From an uncultured Sphingomonadaceae bacterium (GTDB lineage Bacteria; Pseudomonadota; Alphaproteobacteria; Sphingomonadales; Sphingomonadaceae), in the NCBI GenBank assembly GCA_947493325.1, contig CANLQI010000001.1, forward strand, positions 1,852,978-1,916,977: a stretch of 64,000 nt of DNA, read 5' to 3'. A model generated the notes under the pieces. It did no database searches, was not told the DNA's origin, and worked only from the letters and a program-made list of their open reading frames with translations. Each line of letters opens with the position of its first letter. Within the stretch, counting starts at the first letter, position 1. The position numbers and the translations under genes were made by a program. This document shows, piece by piece, positions 8,763-18,297 of this stretch.

Positions 8763-9400
8763 GCTGATTTCTCTTTCTGTTTCAGCGCCACAGCCACGAT
8801 ATCGTCCATCGCTTTTTCGGGATGGCGCGGCGTTACGCTATGATAAAATGCGCTGATTTTCTTCATATCCGCTTCATAATCACCGGTTGGTATAATGACT
8901 TCGCCCAGACCGCCTCTTTTTTTGCCATAATCCATCATCCCGACCACGATCGGCACCCCTGCCCCGTGCGCGATATGATAGAAACCGGTGCGCCACTGCG
9001 CCACATTGCTGCGCGTACCTTCTGGCGCCACGGTCAGGATAAATTCGTCGCGCTTGTCAAATTCATCAATCATCTGCTGCACATAATTGTGCGAGCTTTT
9101 CCGTTTGACCGGAATACCGCCCATTTGCAGCAGAAAATTGCGGAACGGCCATTTGAACAATGACGATTTCGCCATAAAATGCGAGCGGATTCCAACCGCT
9201 TCCGTCAGGCCGACAAAATAGAGAAAATCCCAGTTACTGGTGTGTGGCGCGGCCACGATAACAAACCGGCGCGGCTCCGGCACTTCGCCCATTGCGGTCC
9301 ATTTTTGCCGCCTGTAAAACCACAGCAATGTACGGCGCATAAAGCGCGACAGCAAGCTGGGCGGCGCATCGCCGTGCGTATTATTTTCTGCCTCTGCCAT
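8759..9400 (-). CDS. 1-acyl-sn-glycerol-3-phosphate acyltransferase family protein
   Basis: APHTSNWDFLY (H-x4-D) and VAPEGTRS motifs; start MAEAENN at 9400 (or MRWGK at 9439). 4-bp overlap with the downstream DUF1295 gene. Confidence 0.88.
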   Translation of the reverse strand: MAEAENNTHGDAPPSLLSRFMRRTLLWFYRRQKWTAMGEVPEPRRFVIVAAPHTSNWDFLYFVGLTEAVGIRSHFMAKSSLFKWPFRNFLLQMGGIPVKRKSSHNYVQQMIDEFDKRDEFILTVAPEGTRSNVAQWRTGFYHIAHGAGVPIVVGMMDYGKKRGGLGEVIIPTGDYEADMKKISAFYHSVTPRHPEKAMDDIVAVALKQKEKSA

Positions 9401-9571
9401 GGGGCGGGCATCCTCCTCGATTATCTTTCCCCAACGCATAGAACGCGCAGGCTGTGTTTGGCAATCCACGCTGTGGATAGCGGCGATGGATATGGTTGTC
9501 ACACATGCGGCGCCGCGATATGAGATGGACCATACACAGGCTATACGCCCGATATAAGCAGGATATTTCCC

Positions 9572-10699
9572 ATGAACGCCATCCCCGTTATTTCCGCCAC
9601 CGGTCTGTTTACGCCCGATAACAGCATTTCCAACGAAGAACTGGTCGCCAGCTATAATGCCTATGCCGACCTGCATAACCGCGAAAACGCGGACGCCATT
9701 GCGGCGGGCGAAATCGATGCGCTTGACCATAGCTCGACCGAATTCATCGAAAAGGCGAGCGGCATCAAATCGCGCTATGTGCTGTCCAAAGAACCCATAT
9801 TGGATCCTGAAACCATGTGCCCGCGCCTGCCCGAACGCGGCAATGACGAGATCAGCATCCTGGCGGAAATCGGCGTAGCTGCCGCGCGTGAAGCCCTGGA
9901 ACGCGCGGGGCGCAGGATTGAGGACGTGGACGCGGTGCTGTGTGCCTGTTCCAACCTGCAACGCGCCTATCCCGCCATTGCGGTGGAGATACAAGATGCG
10001 CTGGGCATGGAGGACGGGTTCGGATTTGACATGAATGTCGCCTGCTCCTCCGCCACGTTCGGTATTCAGACCGCGGCAGACTATATCCGGTCGGGCAGCG
10101 CCAAATCGGTGCTGGTCATCAACCCCGAAATCTGTAGCGGCCATCTGAACTGGCGCGACCGCGACAGCCATTTCATTTTCGGCGATGTCGCCACCGCGAT
10201 ACTGGTTGAAGCAAAGGATATTGCGCCCGCATCGCACTGGGAAATATTGGGGACAAAACTGAAGACAAAGTTTTCAAACAATATCCGCAATAACTTCGGT
10301 TTTCTGAACCGCACCCACCCCGAAAGCCGTGATGACAGTGACAAGCTGTTCGTTCAGGAAGGCCGCAAGGTGTTCAAGGAAGTGGTGCCGATGGTCGCGC
10401 AGATGATATTGGACCAGATGCAGCGTTTCGATCTGCAAAGCGGCGATATGCGGCGGCTTTGGCTGCATCAGGCCAACACCAATATGAACCGAATGATCGC
10501 ATCCAAAGTGCTGGGCCATGAAACCAGCGCAGACGAAAGCCCGACGGTACTGGATACCTATGCGAACACATCCTCAGCCGGGTCGATTATCGCATTTCAC
10601 AAGCATAGCGATGATCTGGCTGCGAATGATATCGGCCTGATCTGCTCATTCGGCGCGGGCTATTCGGCGGGGACAGTGTTTGTGCGTAAAGTGGGATGA
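9572..10699 (+). CDS. Beta-ketoacyl-ACP synthase III (FabH-like)
   Basis: DMNVACSSATFGIQTAADYI active-site Cys; WLHQANTNMNRMI; YANTSSAGSIIAFHKH; GAGYSAGTVFVRK. Confidence 0.92.
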   Translation: MNAIPVISATGLFTPDNSISNEELVASYNAYADLHNRENADAIAAGEIDALDHSSTEFIEKASGIKSRYVLSKEPILDPETMCPRLPERGNDEISILAEIGVAAAREALERAGRRIEDVDAVLCACSNLQRAYPAIAVEIQDALGMEDGFGFDMNVACSSATFGIQTAADYIRSGSAKSVLVINPEICSGHLNWRDRDSHFIFGDVATAILVEAKDIAPASHWEILGTKLKTKFSNNIRNNFGFLNRTHPESRDDSDKLFVQEGRKVFKEVVPMVAQMILDQMQRFDLQSGDMRRLWLHQANTNMNRMIASKVLGHETSADESPTVLDTYANTSSAGSIIAFHKHSDDLAANDIGLICSFGAGYSAGTVFVRKVG

Positions 10700-10748
10700 G
10701 TGAAAGTCTTTAGATAGGTCCAATTGTCTGATTAGAGTCTTGTATCTA

Positions 10749-10764
10749 ATGCCCTCACGGGCAT
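10749..10764 (-). other. Hairpin with GTGA loop (read on minus strand)
   Basis: atgccc-tcac-gggcat on +; ATGCCC-GTGA-GGGCAT on -. Confidence 0.5.
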
Positions 10765-10859
10765 AAGTCGGTACCGGCCCGCTCATAGCCCTTTGTTTGG
10801 GTCGGCTACGCCTCCAGTTCGCTCTCGCTCAGATTCTTTATTGGCTCACTCTCGTTCGC

Positions 10860-10950
10860 AAGTCTGTTCCATCCCGCTCCCCCGCCCAACCTCCCGATAG
10901 TTTACTATTATGTCGGGAGGTTGGGCGGGGGAGCGGGATGGAACAGACTT
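10860..10950. repeat. Perfect 38-bp inverted repeat (cruciform-capable) with 15-nt spacer
   Basis: aagtctgttccatcccgctcccccgcccaacctcccga (10860-10897) and its exact reverse complement (10913-10950). Confidence 0.95.
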
Positions 10951-11007
10951 ACCGCCGTGAGGCGGTCAAATAAGAATTAAAATGCCGATTTATTTCCGTG
11001 AGGAAAT
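10951..11007 (+). other. Two tandem hairpins with identical GTGA tetraloops and shared TCAAA trailer
   Basis: accgcc-gtga-ggcggt-tcaaa... (10951-10966) and atttcc-gtga-ggaaat-tcaaa (10992-11007; the t of tcaaa is shared with the stem end). Confidence 0.55.
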
Positions 11008-11012
11008 CAAAC

Positions 11013-11897
11013 CTAAAACGTATAGCTCACACCCGCAGCGCCGAACCATTGATCGGCATCACCGCGAATGGACGTGACCGGGCTATCGACAAAGTCGTTT
11101 TGCAGCCGCGAATAGCTGCCGATCATGAACAATCCCCATCCGCCATCGCGGGCATCACCCGACAGGTCATAGGCGCCGATGAGTGATGCACCGATGCTTT
11201 TCAGGCCGCCTTCCGCCTGAAACACCGGCAGCCCGCTCGCGGCATTTCCATCCGGTGTGATGGAAAAATAGGTGTCCGCATAATTGTCATCGACCCATTC
11301 TGCCGACGCGGTCAGGATGACAAAAGTGGCGGGGCTAAGCGGCGTACTGTAGCTTATCGACGGGTTGATGACAGTGCCATCATGCGCGCCCGCGACATCG
11401 AACAAAACGTCTGTCTGCACCGATATCGAATCAAAGCGATGCAGTATCTGATTGAATTCCAGCCCGACCGAGCCGCCTATCTCTATGCCGACATCCTCTT
11501 CACCCAGGGCGCGCACCACCGGATCATCAATATTGTTCACACGATCCAGACGCGCCCGTACCATGGGACCGGCGATTATATCTACTTTCGCGCCGTCCCT
11601 ATCGCGCGCGAGATCGACAAACAGGCCGGGGCCGCGTGCTGCAAATTCGAATCCATCCACACTGCCGCGGATCAATGGCGCGGGAAAGAAATTATAATTG
11701 TCGGAGCCGTCATAAGAGGGACTGATCCCCGCACCAATGCCCAGCGTCACATAGTCGCCGTCGAACACGGTTTCCGGTCTGTTGCCATCAGGTGCACCTG
11801 CAATTTCCGCAGCGTCAGGTGTCTCTGCATCCTGTGCATATGCGGGCGCTGTGCCCATCAGCAAAGCTATGGCGATAACTGAAACTATGGTTTTCAA
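11013..11897 (-). CDS. MipA/OmpV family outer membrane protein
   Basis: Signal peptide, then DYVTLGIGAGISPSYDGSDNYNFFPAPLIRGSVDGFEFAARGPGLFVDL; C-terminal AAGVSYTF. TTG start at 11897 follows GGAGG. Confidence 0.85.
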   Translation of the reverse strand: MKTIVSVIAIALLMGTAPAYAQDAETPDAAEIAGAPDGNRPETVFDGDYVTLGIGAGISPSYDGSDNYNFFPAPLIRGSVDGFEFAARGPGLFVDLARDRDGAKVDIIAGPMVRARLDRVNNIDDPVVRALGEEDVGIEIGGSVGLEFNQILHRFDSISVQTDVLFDVAGAHDGTVINPSISYSTPLSPATFVILTASAEWVDDNYADTYFSITPDGNAASGLPVFQAEGGLKSIGASLIGAYDLSGDARDGGWGLFMIGSYSRLQNDFVDSPVTSIRGDADQWFGAAGVSYTF

Positions 11898-11980
11898 TGA
11901 AATTCCTCCGGAATGGCAAACTCTCTGCAATTAACGCTGCATGGCGCATAAAGTTGCAAGCCGCCACACCGAAACGGGGA

Positions 11981-12439
11981 TTAGAGGAAATATCTCATCC
12001 GCACATTCTGTACATTTGTGCCCGCTTCCGCGCTGAAAATGGCTTTGGAAAATTTGGGCGGACCGAATGTGAACTTCGGGTTGCGTGAAAAACCGATCCC
12101 TTCTTTGGGGATGCCCGCAAAAGTATCCAGCTTGTCATTCGCATTTTCGTCATGGAAAACGGCGAGTGCATATTGCCCTTTCGGCAGGTTCCTGAATGTT
12201 GCCTGCGCTGCAGAGGCTTTTACGGTCGCAAAGCGCGCGTTCGGGTCTTTTTCACAATCGGGAAAATGTTTTTTCTGCGTCGTCAGGCAAAGCTGCACGG
12301 TTCCCTTGCTCGAACGCAGTTGATCCACATTAATGGTCAGTTCGCCTGTTGGCACAGCACCTGGCAATGACATGAATGCCAATATTGCCACGGCGGATTT
12401 GCCGACTATTCGTCCCTTTTTCACATATTTCCCCGTCAT
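11981..12439 (-). CDS. DUF2141 domain-containing protein
   Basis: LTINVDQLRSSKGTVQLCL...GQYALAVFHDENANDKLDTFAGIPKEGIGFSRNPKFTFGPPKFSKA is typical DUF2141. Confidence 0.85.
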   Translation of the reverse strand: MTGKYVKKGRIVGKSAVAILAFMSLPGAVPTGELTINVDQLRSSKGTVQLCLTTQKKHFPDCEKDPNARFATVKASAAQATFRNLPKGQYALAVFHDENANDKLDTFAGIPKEGIGFSRNPKFTFGPPKFSKAIFSAEAGTNVQNVRMRYFL

Positions 12440-12477
12440 ATGTTCACCCTGATATATTGACCCTGATATTTTGGCAG

Positions 12478-13227
12478 CTATGCCGATTGCTCTTGTATTT
12501 TGGGTTCTGGAAATTCTCCCACGCCCTTGTCCGTAGCACATACGCGGTCCCAAAAGCGGAAATAAAGCCCATAATTACACTTATATTCCGCATGATGCCG
12601 CTGATGATGGCTTGCTGTTATCACGCCTTTTCCTAACGGTCCATGAACCATGAAGCGCGGAAATATTTCCCAGCCCATATGATTGGTAACGCCCATGAAT
12701 GTCATGATGAACAGCACCAGGCCCAGTACGCCGATGTGGATCGGCACAAAAAATACCAGCAAAGGCACGACAACCGCCCCGGTCAGCGCCTCGACAGGAT
12801 GAAAACTCATCGCGGCCCAGGCTGTCGGCGGGCGACTTTCATGATGCACTGCGTGCGCGATGCGAAACCATTTCGGTGTATGCATCCACCGGTGTGTCCA
12901 GTAAAACCAGGTATCGTGCAGGAACATATAGATAAAAAGCGATACCGGCAGATACCAGAGCGGATAATCGCCCGCATTTTCGTAAATCTGTGTCCATCCG
13001 CGATTCTGCCACCCCCATGCGACAATGCCTGCAGGCAAACCGTAAATTGCTGCCGAATAAAGCGACCAGCGTATCTCACGATCAATCTGCGGGCGCAGGC
13101 CATTATATAGTCCGGGCCGGACCAGACGGGTCAGCCAGGCAAAGCCCCCGCTGGTGAGCAGATAGCGCACCCCGACGATCAGTGTCATGCCCAGCGTGGA
13201 AGCGATAATGGCGATGAGAATGTCCAT
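12478..13227 (-). CDS. Sterol desaturase / fatty acid hydroxylase superfamily protein (carotenoid-cluster associated)
   Basis: Di-iron His boxes HDTWFYWTHRWMH, HAVHHESR, HHQRHH. Confidence 0.85.
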   Translation of the reverse strand: MDILIAIIASTLGMTLIVGVRYLLTSGGFAWLTRLVRPGLYNGLRPQIDREIRWSLYSAAIYGLPAGIVAWGWQNRGWTQIYENAGDYPLWYLPVSLFIYMFLHDTWFYWTHRWMHTPKWFRIAHAVHHESRPPTAWAAMSFHPVEALTGAVVVPLLVFFVPIHIGVLGLVLFIMTFMGVTNHMGWEIFPRFMVHGPLGKGVITASHHQRHHAEYKCNYGLYFRFWDRVCATDKGVGEFPEPKIQEQSA

Positions 13228-13315
13228 ACCGATTGCCTAGCCTATCCAAATTCCCCGCGTAAAGCACAATTGCGTGCAATTGCGGCTTTCCCTTGCCATG
13301 ATGCTGCGCTAGGCG

Positions 13316-14476
13316 GTGCATATGGATGCAAGGCAATGCGACATGGCGATACTGGGCGGCGGGCTTTCCGGCTGTCTGATTGCCCTCGCGCTGCAACATC
13401 AACGTCCCGATTTGGAAGTCGCTTTGATCGAAAGCGGCGCGAATTTCGGCGGCAACCATATCTGGTCTTTTTTCGACAGCGATATCGCGCCGCAGCACCG
13501 GGCGCTTGTAGAGCCGCTGATATGCCATAGCTGGCGGGACTATGATGTACATTTCCCGGCACATAGCCGCGAACTGCACGCCGTGTATAACAGCATTACA
13601 TCCGAACGGCTGGATGAAATCGTGCGCAAGACTTTGCCGCAAAGCGCGCTGCTGACGGGTCAGAATGTCAAAGCTGCCACGCCCACATCCGTAACTCTGG
13701 ACAATGGCGGAATTATTGAAGCCGGCGGGGTTATCGACACGCGCGGGACAGGTGATGCCAGCACGTTAAAAGGCGGGTGGCAGAAATTTATGGGACAGCG
13801 CCTGCGCCTGACCGGTCCGCATGGCCTGAGTAAACCCATTGTCATGGATGTGCGCGTCGAGCAGCTTGATGGGTATCGCTTCGTCTATTGCCTGCCCTTC
13901 GGTCCCAATGAAGTTTTTGTCGAGGATACATATTATAGCGACACCCCTGACCTCGACACCCAGACGCTTTCTGCACGCATATCGGATTATGCGGCGCAGC
14001 AGGGCTGGGATGTCGCCAATGTGGACCGCAGCGAAACCGGCGTGCTGCCCGTTGTAACAGGCGGTGATTTTGAAAAATACTGGAGGTCGAGCGGGGCGGA
14101 TATAGCGAAGGCTGGCGCGCGCGGCGGGCTGTTTCACCCGCTCACCAGCTATTCATTGCCCGATGCCGTGCGCTTCGCACATTTTATCGCGGCGCAAAAA
14201 GATCTGTCCGGCCCGGCACTTGCATCGGCCAGCCACAGCTTTGCATCTGACGCGTGGGAAAGGGCCGGTTTCTACCGGATGCTGACGACCATGCTGTTCG
14301 ATGCCGCCGATCCGGACAAGCGCTATATAATTTTACAAAGATTCTATACCCTGCCGCAAAAGCTGATAAGGCGGTTTTATGCAGGGCAATCGACATTATT
14401 TGACAAACTGCGCGTCCTGACGGGCAAACCGCCCGTATCTATAACACGCGCCATTGCGGCATTGCTTAAACGATGA
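13316..14476 (+). CDS. crtY: Lycopene beta-cyclase
   Basis: CDMAILGGGLSGCLIALAL; VIDTRGTGDAS; RFVYCLPFGPNEVFVEDTYYSD; LFHPLTSYSLPDAVRFA; adjacent to crtI/crtB. Confidence 0.93.
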   Translation: MHMDARQCDMAILGGGLSGCLIALALQHQRPDLEVALIESGANFGGNHIWSFFDSDIAPQHRALVEPLICHSWRDYDVHFPAHSRELHAVYNSITSERLDEIVRKTLPQSALLTGQNVKAATPTSVTLDNGGIIEAGGVIDTRGTGDASTLKGGWQKFMGQRLRLTGPHGLSKPIVMDVRVEQLDGYRFVYCLPFGPNEVFVEDTYYSDTPDLDTQTLSARISDYAAQQGWDVANVDRSETGVLPVVTGGDFEKYWRSSGADIAKAGARGGLFHPLTSYSLPDAVRFAHFIAAQKDLSGPALASASHSFASDAWERAGFYRMLTTMLFDAADPDKRYIILQRFYTLPQKLIRRFYAGQSTLFDKLRVLTGKPPVSITRAIAALLKR

Positions 14477-15984
14477 ACGATCAAGAGATGAACAGGGACA
14501 GACAGTTGAAAACAGCAGCAGTAATCGGTGCCGGGTTTGGCGGACTGGCACTCGCCATACGCCTGCAGTCCGCGGGTATCCAGACAACCATCGTAGAGGG
14601 CCGCGACAAACCGGGCGGCCGCGGCTATTTCTGGGAAAAAGACGGTTTCACCTTTGATGCAGGGCCCACGGTTATTACCGATCCGCCGTGCCTGAAGGAA
14701 TTATGGGAATTGTCAGGCCATGATATGGCTGATGATATCGAGCTGATGCCCGTTATGCCATTTTATCGGCTAAACTGGCCCGATGGCACCAATTTCGATT
14801 ATTCCAATGATGAAAAACAGCTGCGTGAGGAAATTACCAAGCTCAATCCCGAAGATGTCGCCGGATATGACAAATTTTTAAGCTACAGCGCGGGTGTGCA
14901 TGATGAAGGCTATGTGAAACTCGGCACCAAGGCTTTCCTTGATTTCAAAACCATGATCAAGGCCGCACCTGCTCTTGCCAAATATCAGGCATGGCGCTCC
15001 GTCTACTCGATGGTTTCCTCCTACGTAAAGTCGGAAAAACTGCGTGAGGCGCTGTCATTCCACACCCTGCTGGTCGGTGGCAGTCCGATGAAAACCAGCG
15101 CCATCTATGCGCTGATCCACAAGCTGGAAAAAGATGGCGGGGTATGGTTTGCCAAGGGCGGCACGAACCGTCTGGTCGCGGCAATGGTGACGCATTTCGA
15201 ACGCATCGGCGGCAAGGTCCGCCTGTCTGATCCGGTGACCGGTATCCAGACACTGGGTGATAAAATTACTGGCCTCACCACCAAAAGCGGGTGGACACAG
15301 GAATTTGATGCGGTCGCCTCAAACGCCGATATAGTCCATAGTTACCGCGATTTGCTGAGCGGTACAGTGCGCGGCGCGCAGGCGGCCAAATCGCTCACCA
15401 AGAAGAAATATTCACCGTCACTGTTTGTCGTCCACTTCGGCGTCAAGGGTACATGGCCGGGCATTCCGCACCATATGATCCTGTTCGGTCCGCGCTATAA
15501 AGGGTTGTTGGAGGATATTTACGAACATGGCGTGTTGCCGGAGGATTTCTCGCTCTACCTGCACCATCCCACGGTGACCGACCCCGATATGGCGCCCGAA
15601 GGCCATAGCACATTTTATGCGCTTGCACCGGTGGCGCATCAGGGCAAACTGCCAATCGACTGGGATAAAATGGGGCCTGTGCTCGAAAAACGCATATTGG
15701 ACGAAATCGGCAGGCGGCTTATTCCCGATATCCATGACCGTATCGTCACCAAATTTCATTACACGCCCAAGGATTTCGGGCAGGATTTAAACGCCCATCT
15801 CGGCAGCGCTTTCAGCCTGGAGCCGACATTGCAACAAAGCGCTTATTTCCGCACGCACAACCGCGATGATGTGATCCCCAACCTGTATTTTGTAGGCGCA
15901 GGCACGCATCCCGGTGCCGGGATACCGGGTGTTGTTGGCAGCGCAAAAGCGACCGCGCAATTGATGCTGGAGGATATGCTTTGA
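14473..15984 (+). CDS. crtI: Phytoene desaturase
   Basis: VIGAGFGGLALAIRLQSAGIQTTIVEGRDKPGGRGYFW; FDAGPTVITDP; YFVGAGTHPGAGIPGVVGSAKATA. Confidence 0.96.
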   Translation: MNDQEMNRDRQLKTAAVIGAGFGGLALAIRLQSAGIQTTIVEGRDKPGGRGYFWEKDGFTFDAGPTVITDPPCLKELWELSGHDMADDIELMPVMPFYRLNWPDGTNFDYSNDEKQLREEITKLNPEDVAGYDKFLSYSAGVHDEGYVKLGTKAFLDFKTMIKAAPALAKYQAWRSVYSMVSSYVKSEKLREALSFHTLLVGGSPMKTSAIYALIHKLEKDGGVWFAKGGTNRLVAAMVTHFERIGGKVRLSDPVTGIQTLGDKITGLTTKSGWTQEFDAVASNADIVHSYRDLLSGTVRGAQAAKSLTKKKYSPSLFVVHFGVKGTWPGIPHHMILFGPRYKGLLEDIYEHGVLPEDFSLYLHHPTVTDPDMAPEGHSTFYALAPVAHQGKLPIDWDKMGPVLEKRILDEIGRRLIPDIHDRIVTKFHYTPKDFGQDLNAHLGSAFSLEPTLQQSAYFRTHNRDDVIPNLYFVGAGTHPGAGIPGVVGSAKATAQLMLEDML

Positions 15985-16565
15985 TGAAAAGAATTGCGGT
16001 TTATTGCGGATCGGCAACGCCCGAGGATACCACATATATCGAAGCCGCGATGGCGGTGGGCGAAGGCCTTGCCAAACGTGGCATAGGCGTGGTGTACGGC
16101 GGCGGACGGCTCGGCCTAATGGGTGCAGTCGCGGATAGCGCGCTGAAAGCAGGCGGCGAAGTCATAGGCGTGATACCAGAGGCGCTGCGCGGCGCGGAAG
16201 TCGCGCATCTCGGCTGCACGAAGCTGCACGTGGTCGATAATATGCATCAGCGTAAGGCGATGTTTACGGACCTGTCCGATGGTTTTATCAACCTGCCCGG
16301 CGGGGTCGGCACTATGGATGAGCTGTGGGAAGCGATCAGCTGGTCACAGCTTGGCTATCACCAAAAACCCGTCGGGATATTGAATGTGGGCGGCTATTAC
16401 GATCATCTGATCCGTTTTAACAAACATATGGCCGAGGTTGGTTTTGTGCGGCCGCAGCACAGGAATATCATGTTGGTCGATGACAGTCTGGACGGGTTGC
16501 TGGCACAGATGGAAAGCTATAAGCCGCATAAGACGATCTTTGCGATGAAAGCGGATGATCTGTGA
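15984..16565 (+). CDS. LOG family protein (TIGR00730; cytokinin riboside 5'-monophosphate phosphoribohydrolase-like)
   Basis: RIAVYCGSATPEDTTY; VYGGGRLGLMGAVADSAL; LPGGVGTMDELWEAISWSQLG (PGGxGTxxE). ATG overlaps the crtI stop (TGATG). Confidence 0.93.
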   Translation: MKRIAVYCGSATPEDTTYIEAAMAVGEGLAKRGIGVVYGGGRLGLMGAVADSALKAGGEVIGVIPEALRGAEVAHLGCTKLHVVDNMHQRKAMFTDLSDGFINLPGGVGTMDELWEAISWSQLGYHQKPVGILNVGGYYDHLIRFNKHMAEVGFVRPQHRNIMLVDDSLDGLLAQMESYKPHKTIFAMKADDL

Positions 16566-16587
16566 GGGTTGTAGGATTGACATTCTT

Positions 16588-16716
16588 AAGCCCCTCTCCT
16601 GCAGGGGAGGGGTTTGGGGTGGGGGCTGTCAATCACAAACAGCGCTCAACATCGCTACATGAACTCGGCTGCAATCCGCCACCACCCGTTTCCCCTCTTC
16701 TAAAGAAGAGGGGCTT
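16588..16716. repeat. MITE/REP-like palindromic element between LOG and crtB
   Basis: 10-bp terminal inverted repeat aagcccctct (16588-16597) / agaggggctt (16707-16716). Each end carries its own hairpin (cccctctcctgcaggggagggg; cccctcttctaaagaagagggg). Confidence 0.75.
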
Positions 16717-16722
16717 TTCAAA

Positions 16723-17643
16723 GTGACGCGGGCGGACATAGTTACCCATGCGCGGGAAAGTATAGCCAAGGGTTCCAAATCCTTCGCGCTTGCTTCCAAA
16801 CTGTTTGCTCCCAGGACACGCGAGCATGCGTGGTTGCTGTATGCATGGTGCCGCCGCTGCGATGATCTGGCTGACGGGCAGGATATGGGGCACGGCATGT
16901 CGCAGGTGGCGGATCCGGAAGCGCGGCTCGCCGAAATAAAACGCGAGACGCAGCGCGCGCTTTCCGGCGAGCCATGCCAGGATCCGGCGTTCACTGCTCT
17001 CGGCATGGTCGCAAGCGAATGCGCCCTGCCCCATGCCTATATCGATGATGTTATCGAAGGTTTTGCGCTGGATGCCCGCGACTGGCGGCCGCGCACAGAA
17101 AATGACCTTTATCAATATTGCTATCATGTCGCTGGCGCTGTCGGGCGTTTGATGGCTATCATCATGGGCGTTGCGCCGGACGATACAGTTACACTCGACC
17201 GTGCCACCGATCTGGGATTGGCGTTTCAGCTCGCCAATATTTCCCGTGATCTGGAGGAAGATGATGCCGCAGGCCGCTGTTACCTGCCCGAAGAATGGCT
17301 TGCCGAAATGGACATTCCGCCCGGCCAGCATATGAAACCGCCGTTTCGCGACCGGCTCGTGATACTGGCGCACAGGCTATGCGATGGTGCGGAGCTGTAC
17401 GAAGCCTCGGCGCGCGTGGGGGCCGCGCGCCTGCCGTTCCGCTCACGCTGGGCAGTACTGGCCGCGGCGGGCATATATGGCGATATTGCCCGCGAGGTGC
17501 GCGCCCGCGGCGCGCACGCCTGGGACCACCGTATTTTCACCAGCAAAGCATCAAAAGCGGCATGGGTCGCGCGGGCCTTGACGCAGGCACTGCGCCCTGC
17601 CCCGCCGATATCACGCGAGATGTTATGGACATTGCATAGCTGA
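16723..17643 (+). CDS. crtB: Phytoene synthase
   Basis: GSKSFALASKLF; YAWCRRCDDLADGQD; AGAVGRLMAIIMG; GLAFQLANISRDLEEDDAAGRCYLPEEWL. GTG start. Confidence 0.95.
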   Translation: MTRADIVTHARESIAKGSKSFALASKLFAPRTREHAWLLYAWCRRCDDLADGQDMGHGMSQVADPEARLAEIKRETQRALSGEPCQDPAFTALGMVASECALPHAYIDDVIEGFALDARDWRPRTENDLYQYCYHVAGAVGRLMAIIMGVAPDDTVTLDRATDLGLAFQLANISRDLEEDDAAGRCYLPEEWLAEMDIPPGQHMKPPFRDRLVILAHRLCDGAELYEASARVGAARLPFRSRWAVLAAAGIYGDIAREVRARGAHAWDHRIFTSKASKAAWVARALTQALRPAPPISREMLWTLHS

Positions 17644-17747
17644 TAACCGGGCACAGCGGATAAGCCGTACAGGCCGCCCGGGCAGCACTTGTCCGTTTCA
17701 CCGTGCCTTCCTAACTTACATCGTGCGGAGACGAAAAAGGACATGAT

Positions 17748-18281
17748 ATGAGCGAAGAACAGGCAATCCTTGCAGGCGGCTGTTTCTGGTGTACCGAAGC
17801 GGTTTTCAATGACGTGATCGGCGTCAGTAAAGTCGAAAGCGGCTATATTGGCGGGGAAACCAAAAACCCGACTTACAAGCAGATATGCGGCGGTAATACA
17901 GGCCATGCCGAAGCTATCCGCGTCACATATGACAGCAGCGCAGTCAGTTACGGCGACCTGCTCGACATATTTTTCGCCACGCATGATCCAACCCAGTTGA
18001 ACCGGCAGGGTAACGATGTTGGCACACAGTACCGCTCTGCCATTTTCCCGTTAAATGAGCCGCAGGAAACCGAGGCAAGAGCCGCGATCAAGCGCGCCGC
18101 CCCCGACTGGCCCGCCCCCATTGTCACCACTATCGAACATGCCGGCAATTGGTATGATGCAGAAGATTATCATCAGGAATATTGGGAAGGCGAAGGTCAG
18201 CGCAATCCATATTGCCTTGCCATTATCCCGCCAAAGCTGCAAAAACTGCGCAAGAGTTTTGCGAATAAAGTGAAATCCTGA
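17748..18281 (+). CDS. msrA: Peptide-methionine (S)-S-oxide reductase
   Basis: [12 protein letters not shown] active site; [49 protein letters not shown]. Confidence 0.97.
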   Translation: MSEEQAILAGGCFWCTEAVFNDVIGVSKVESGYIGGETKNPTYKQICGGNTGHAEAIRVTYDSSAVSYGDLLDIFFATHDPTQLNRQGNDVGTQYRSAIFPLNEPQETEARAAIKRAAPDWPAPIVTTIEHAGNWYDAEDYHQEYWEGEGQRNPYCLAIIPPKLQKLRKSFANKVKS

Positions 18282-18297
18282 ACGGAGATACGCCCAT

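Noticed and set aside
9401-10237. N-terminal extension of the acyltransferase ORF (492 aa)
   Set aside because: Overlaps the FabH-like gene on the opposite strand; acyltransferase homology begins near 9400.
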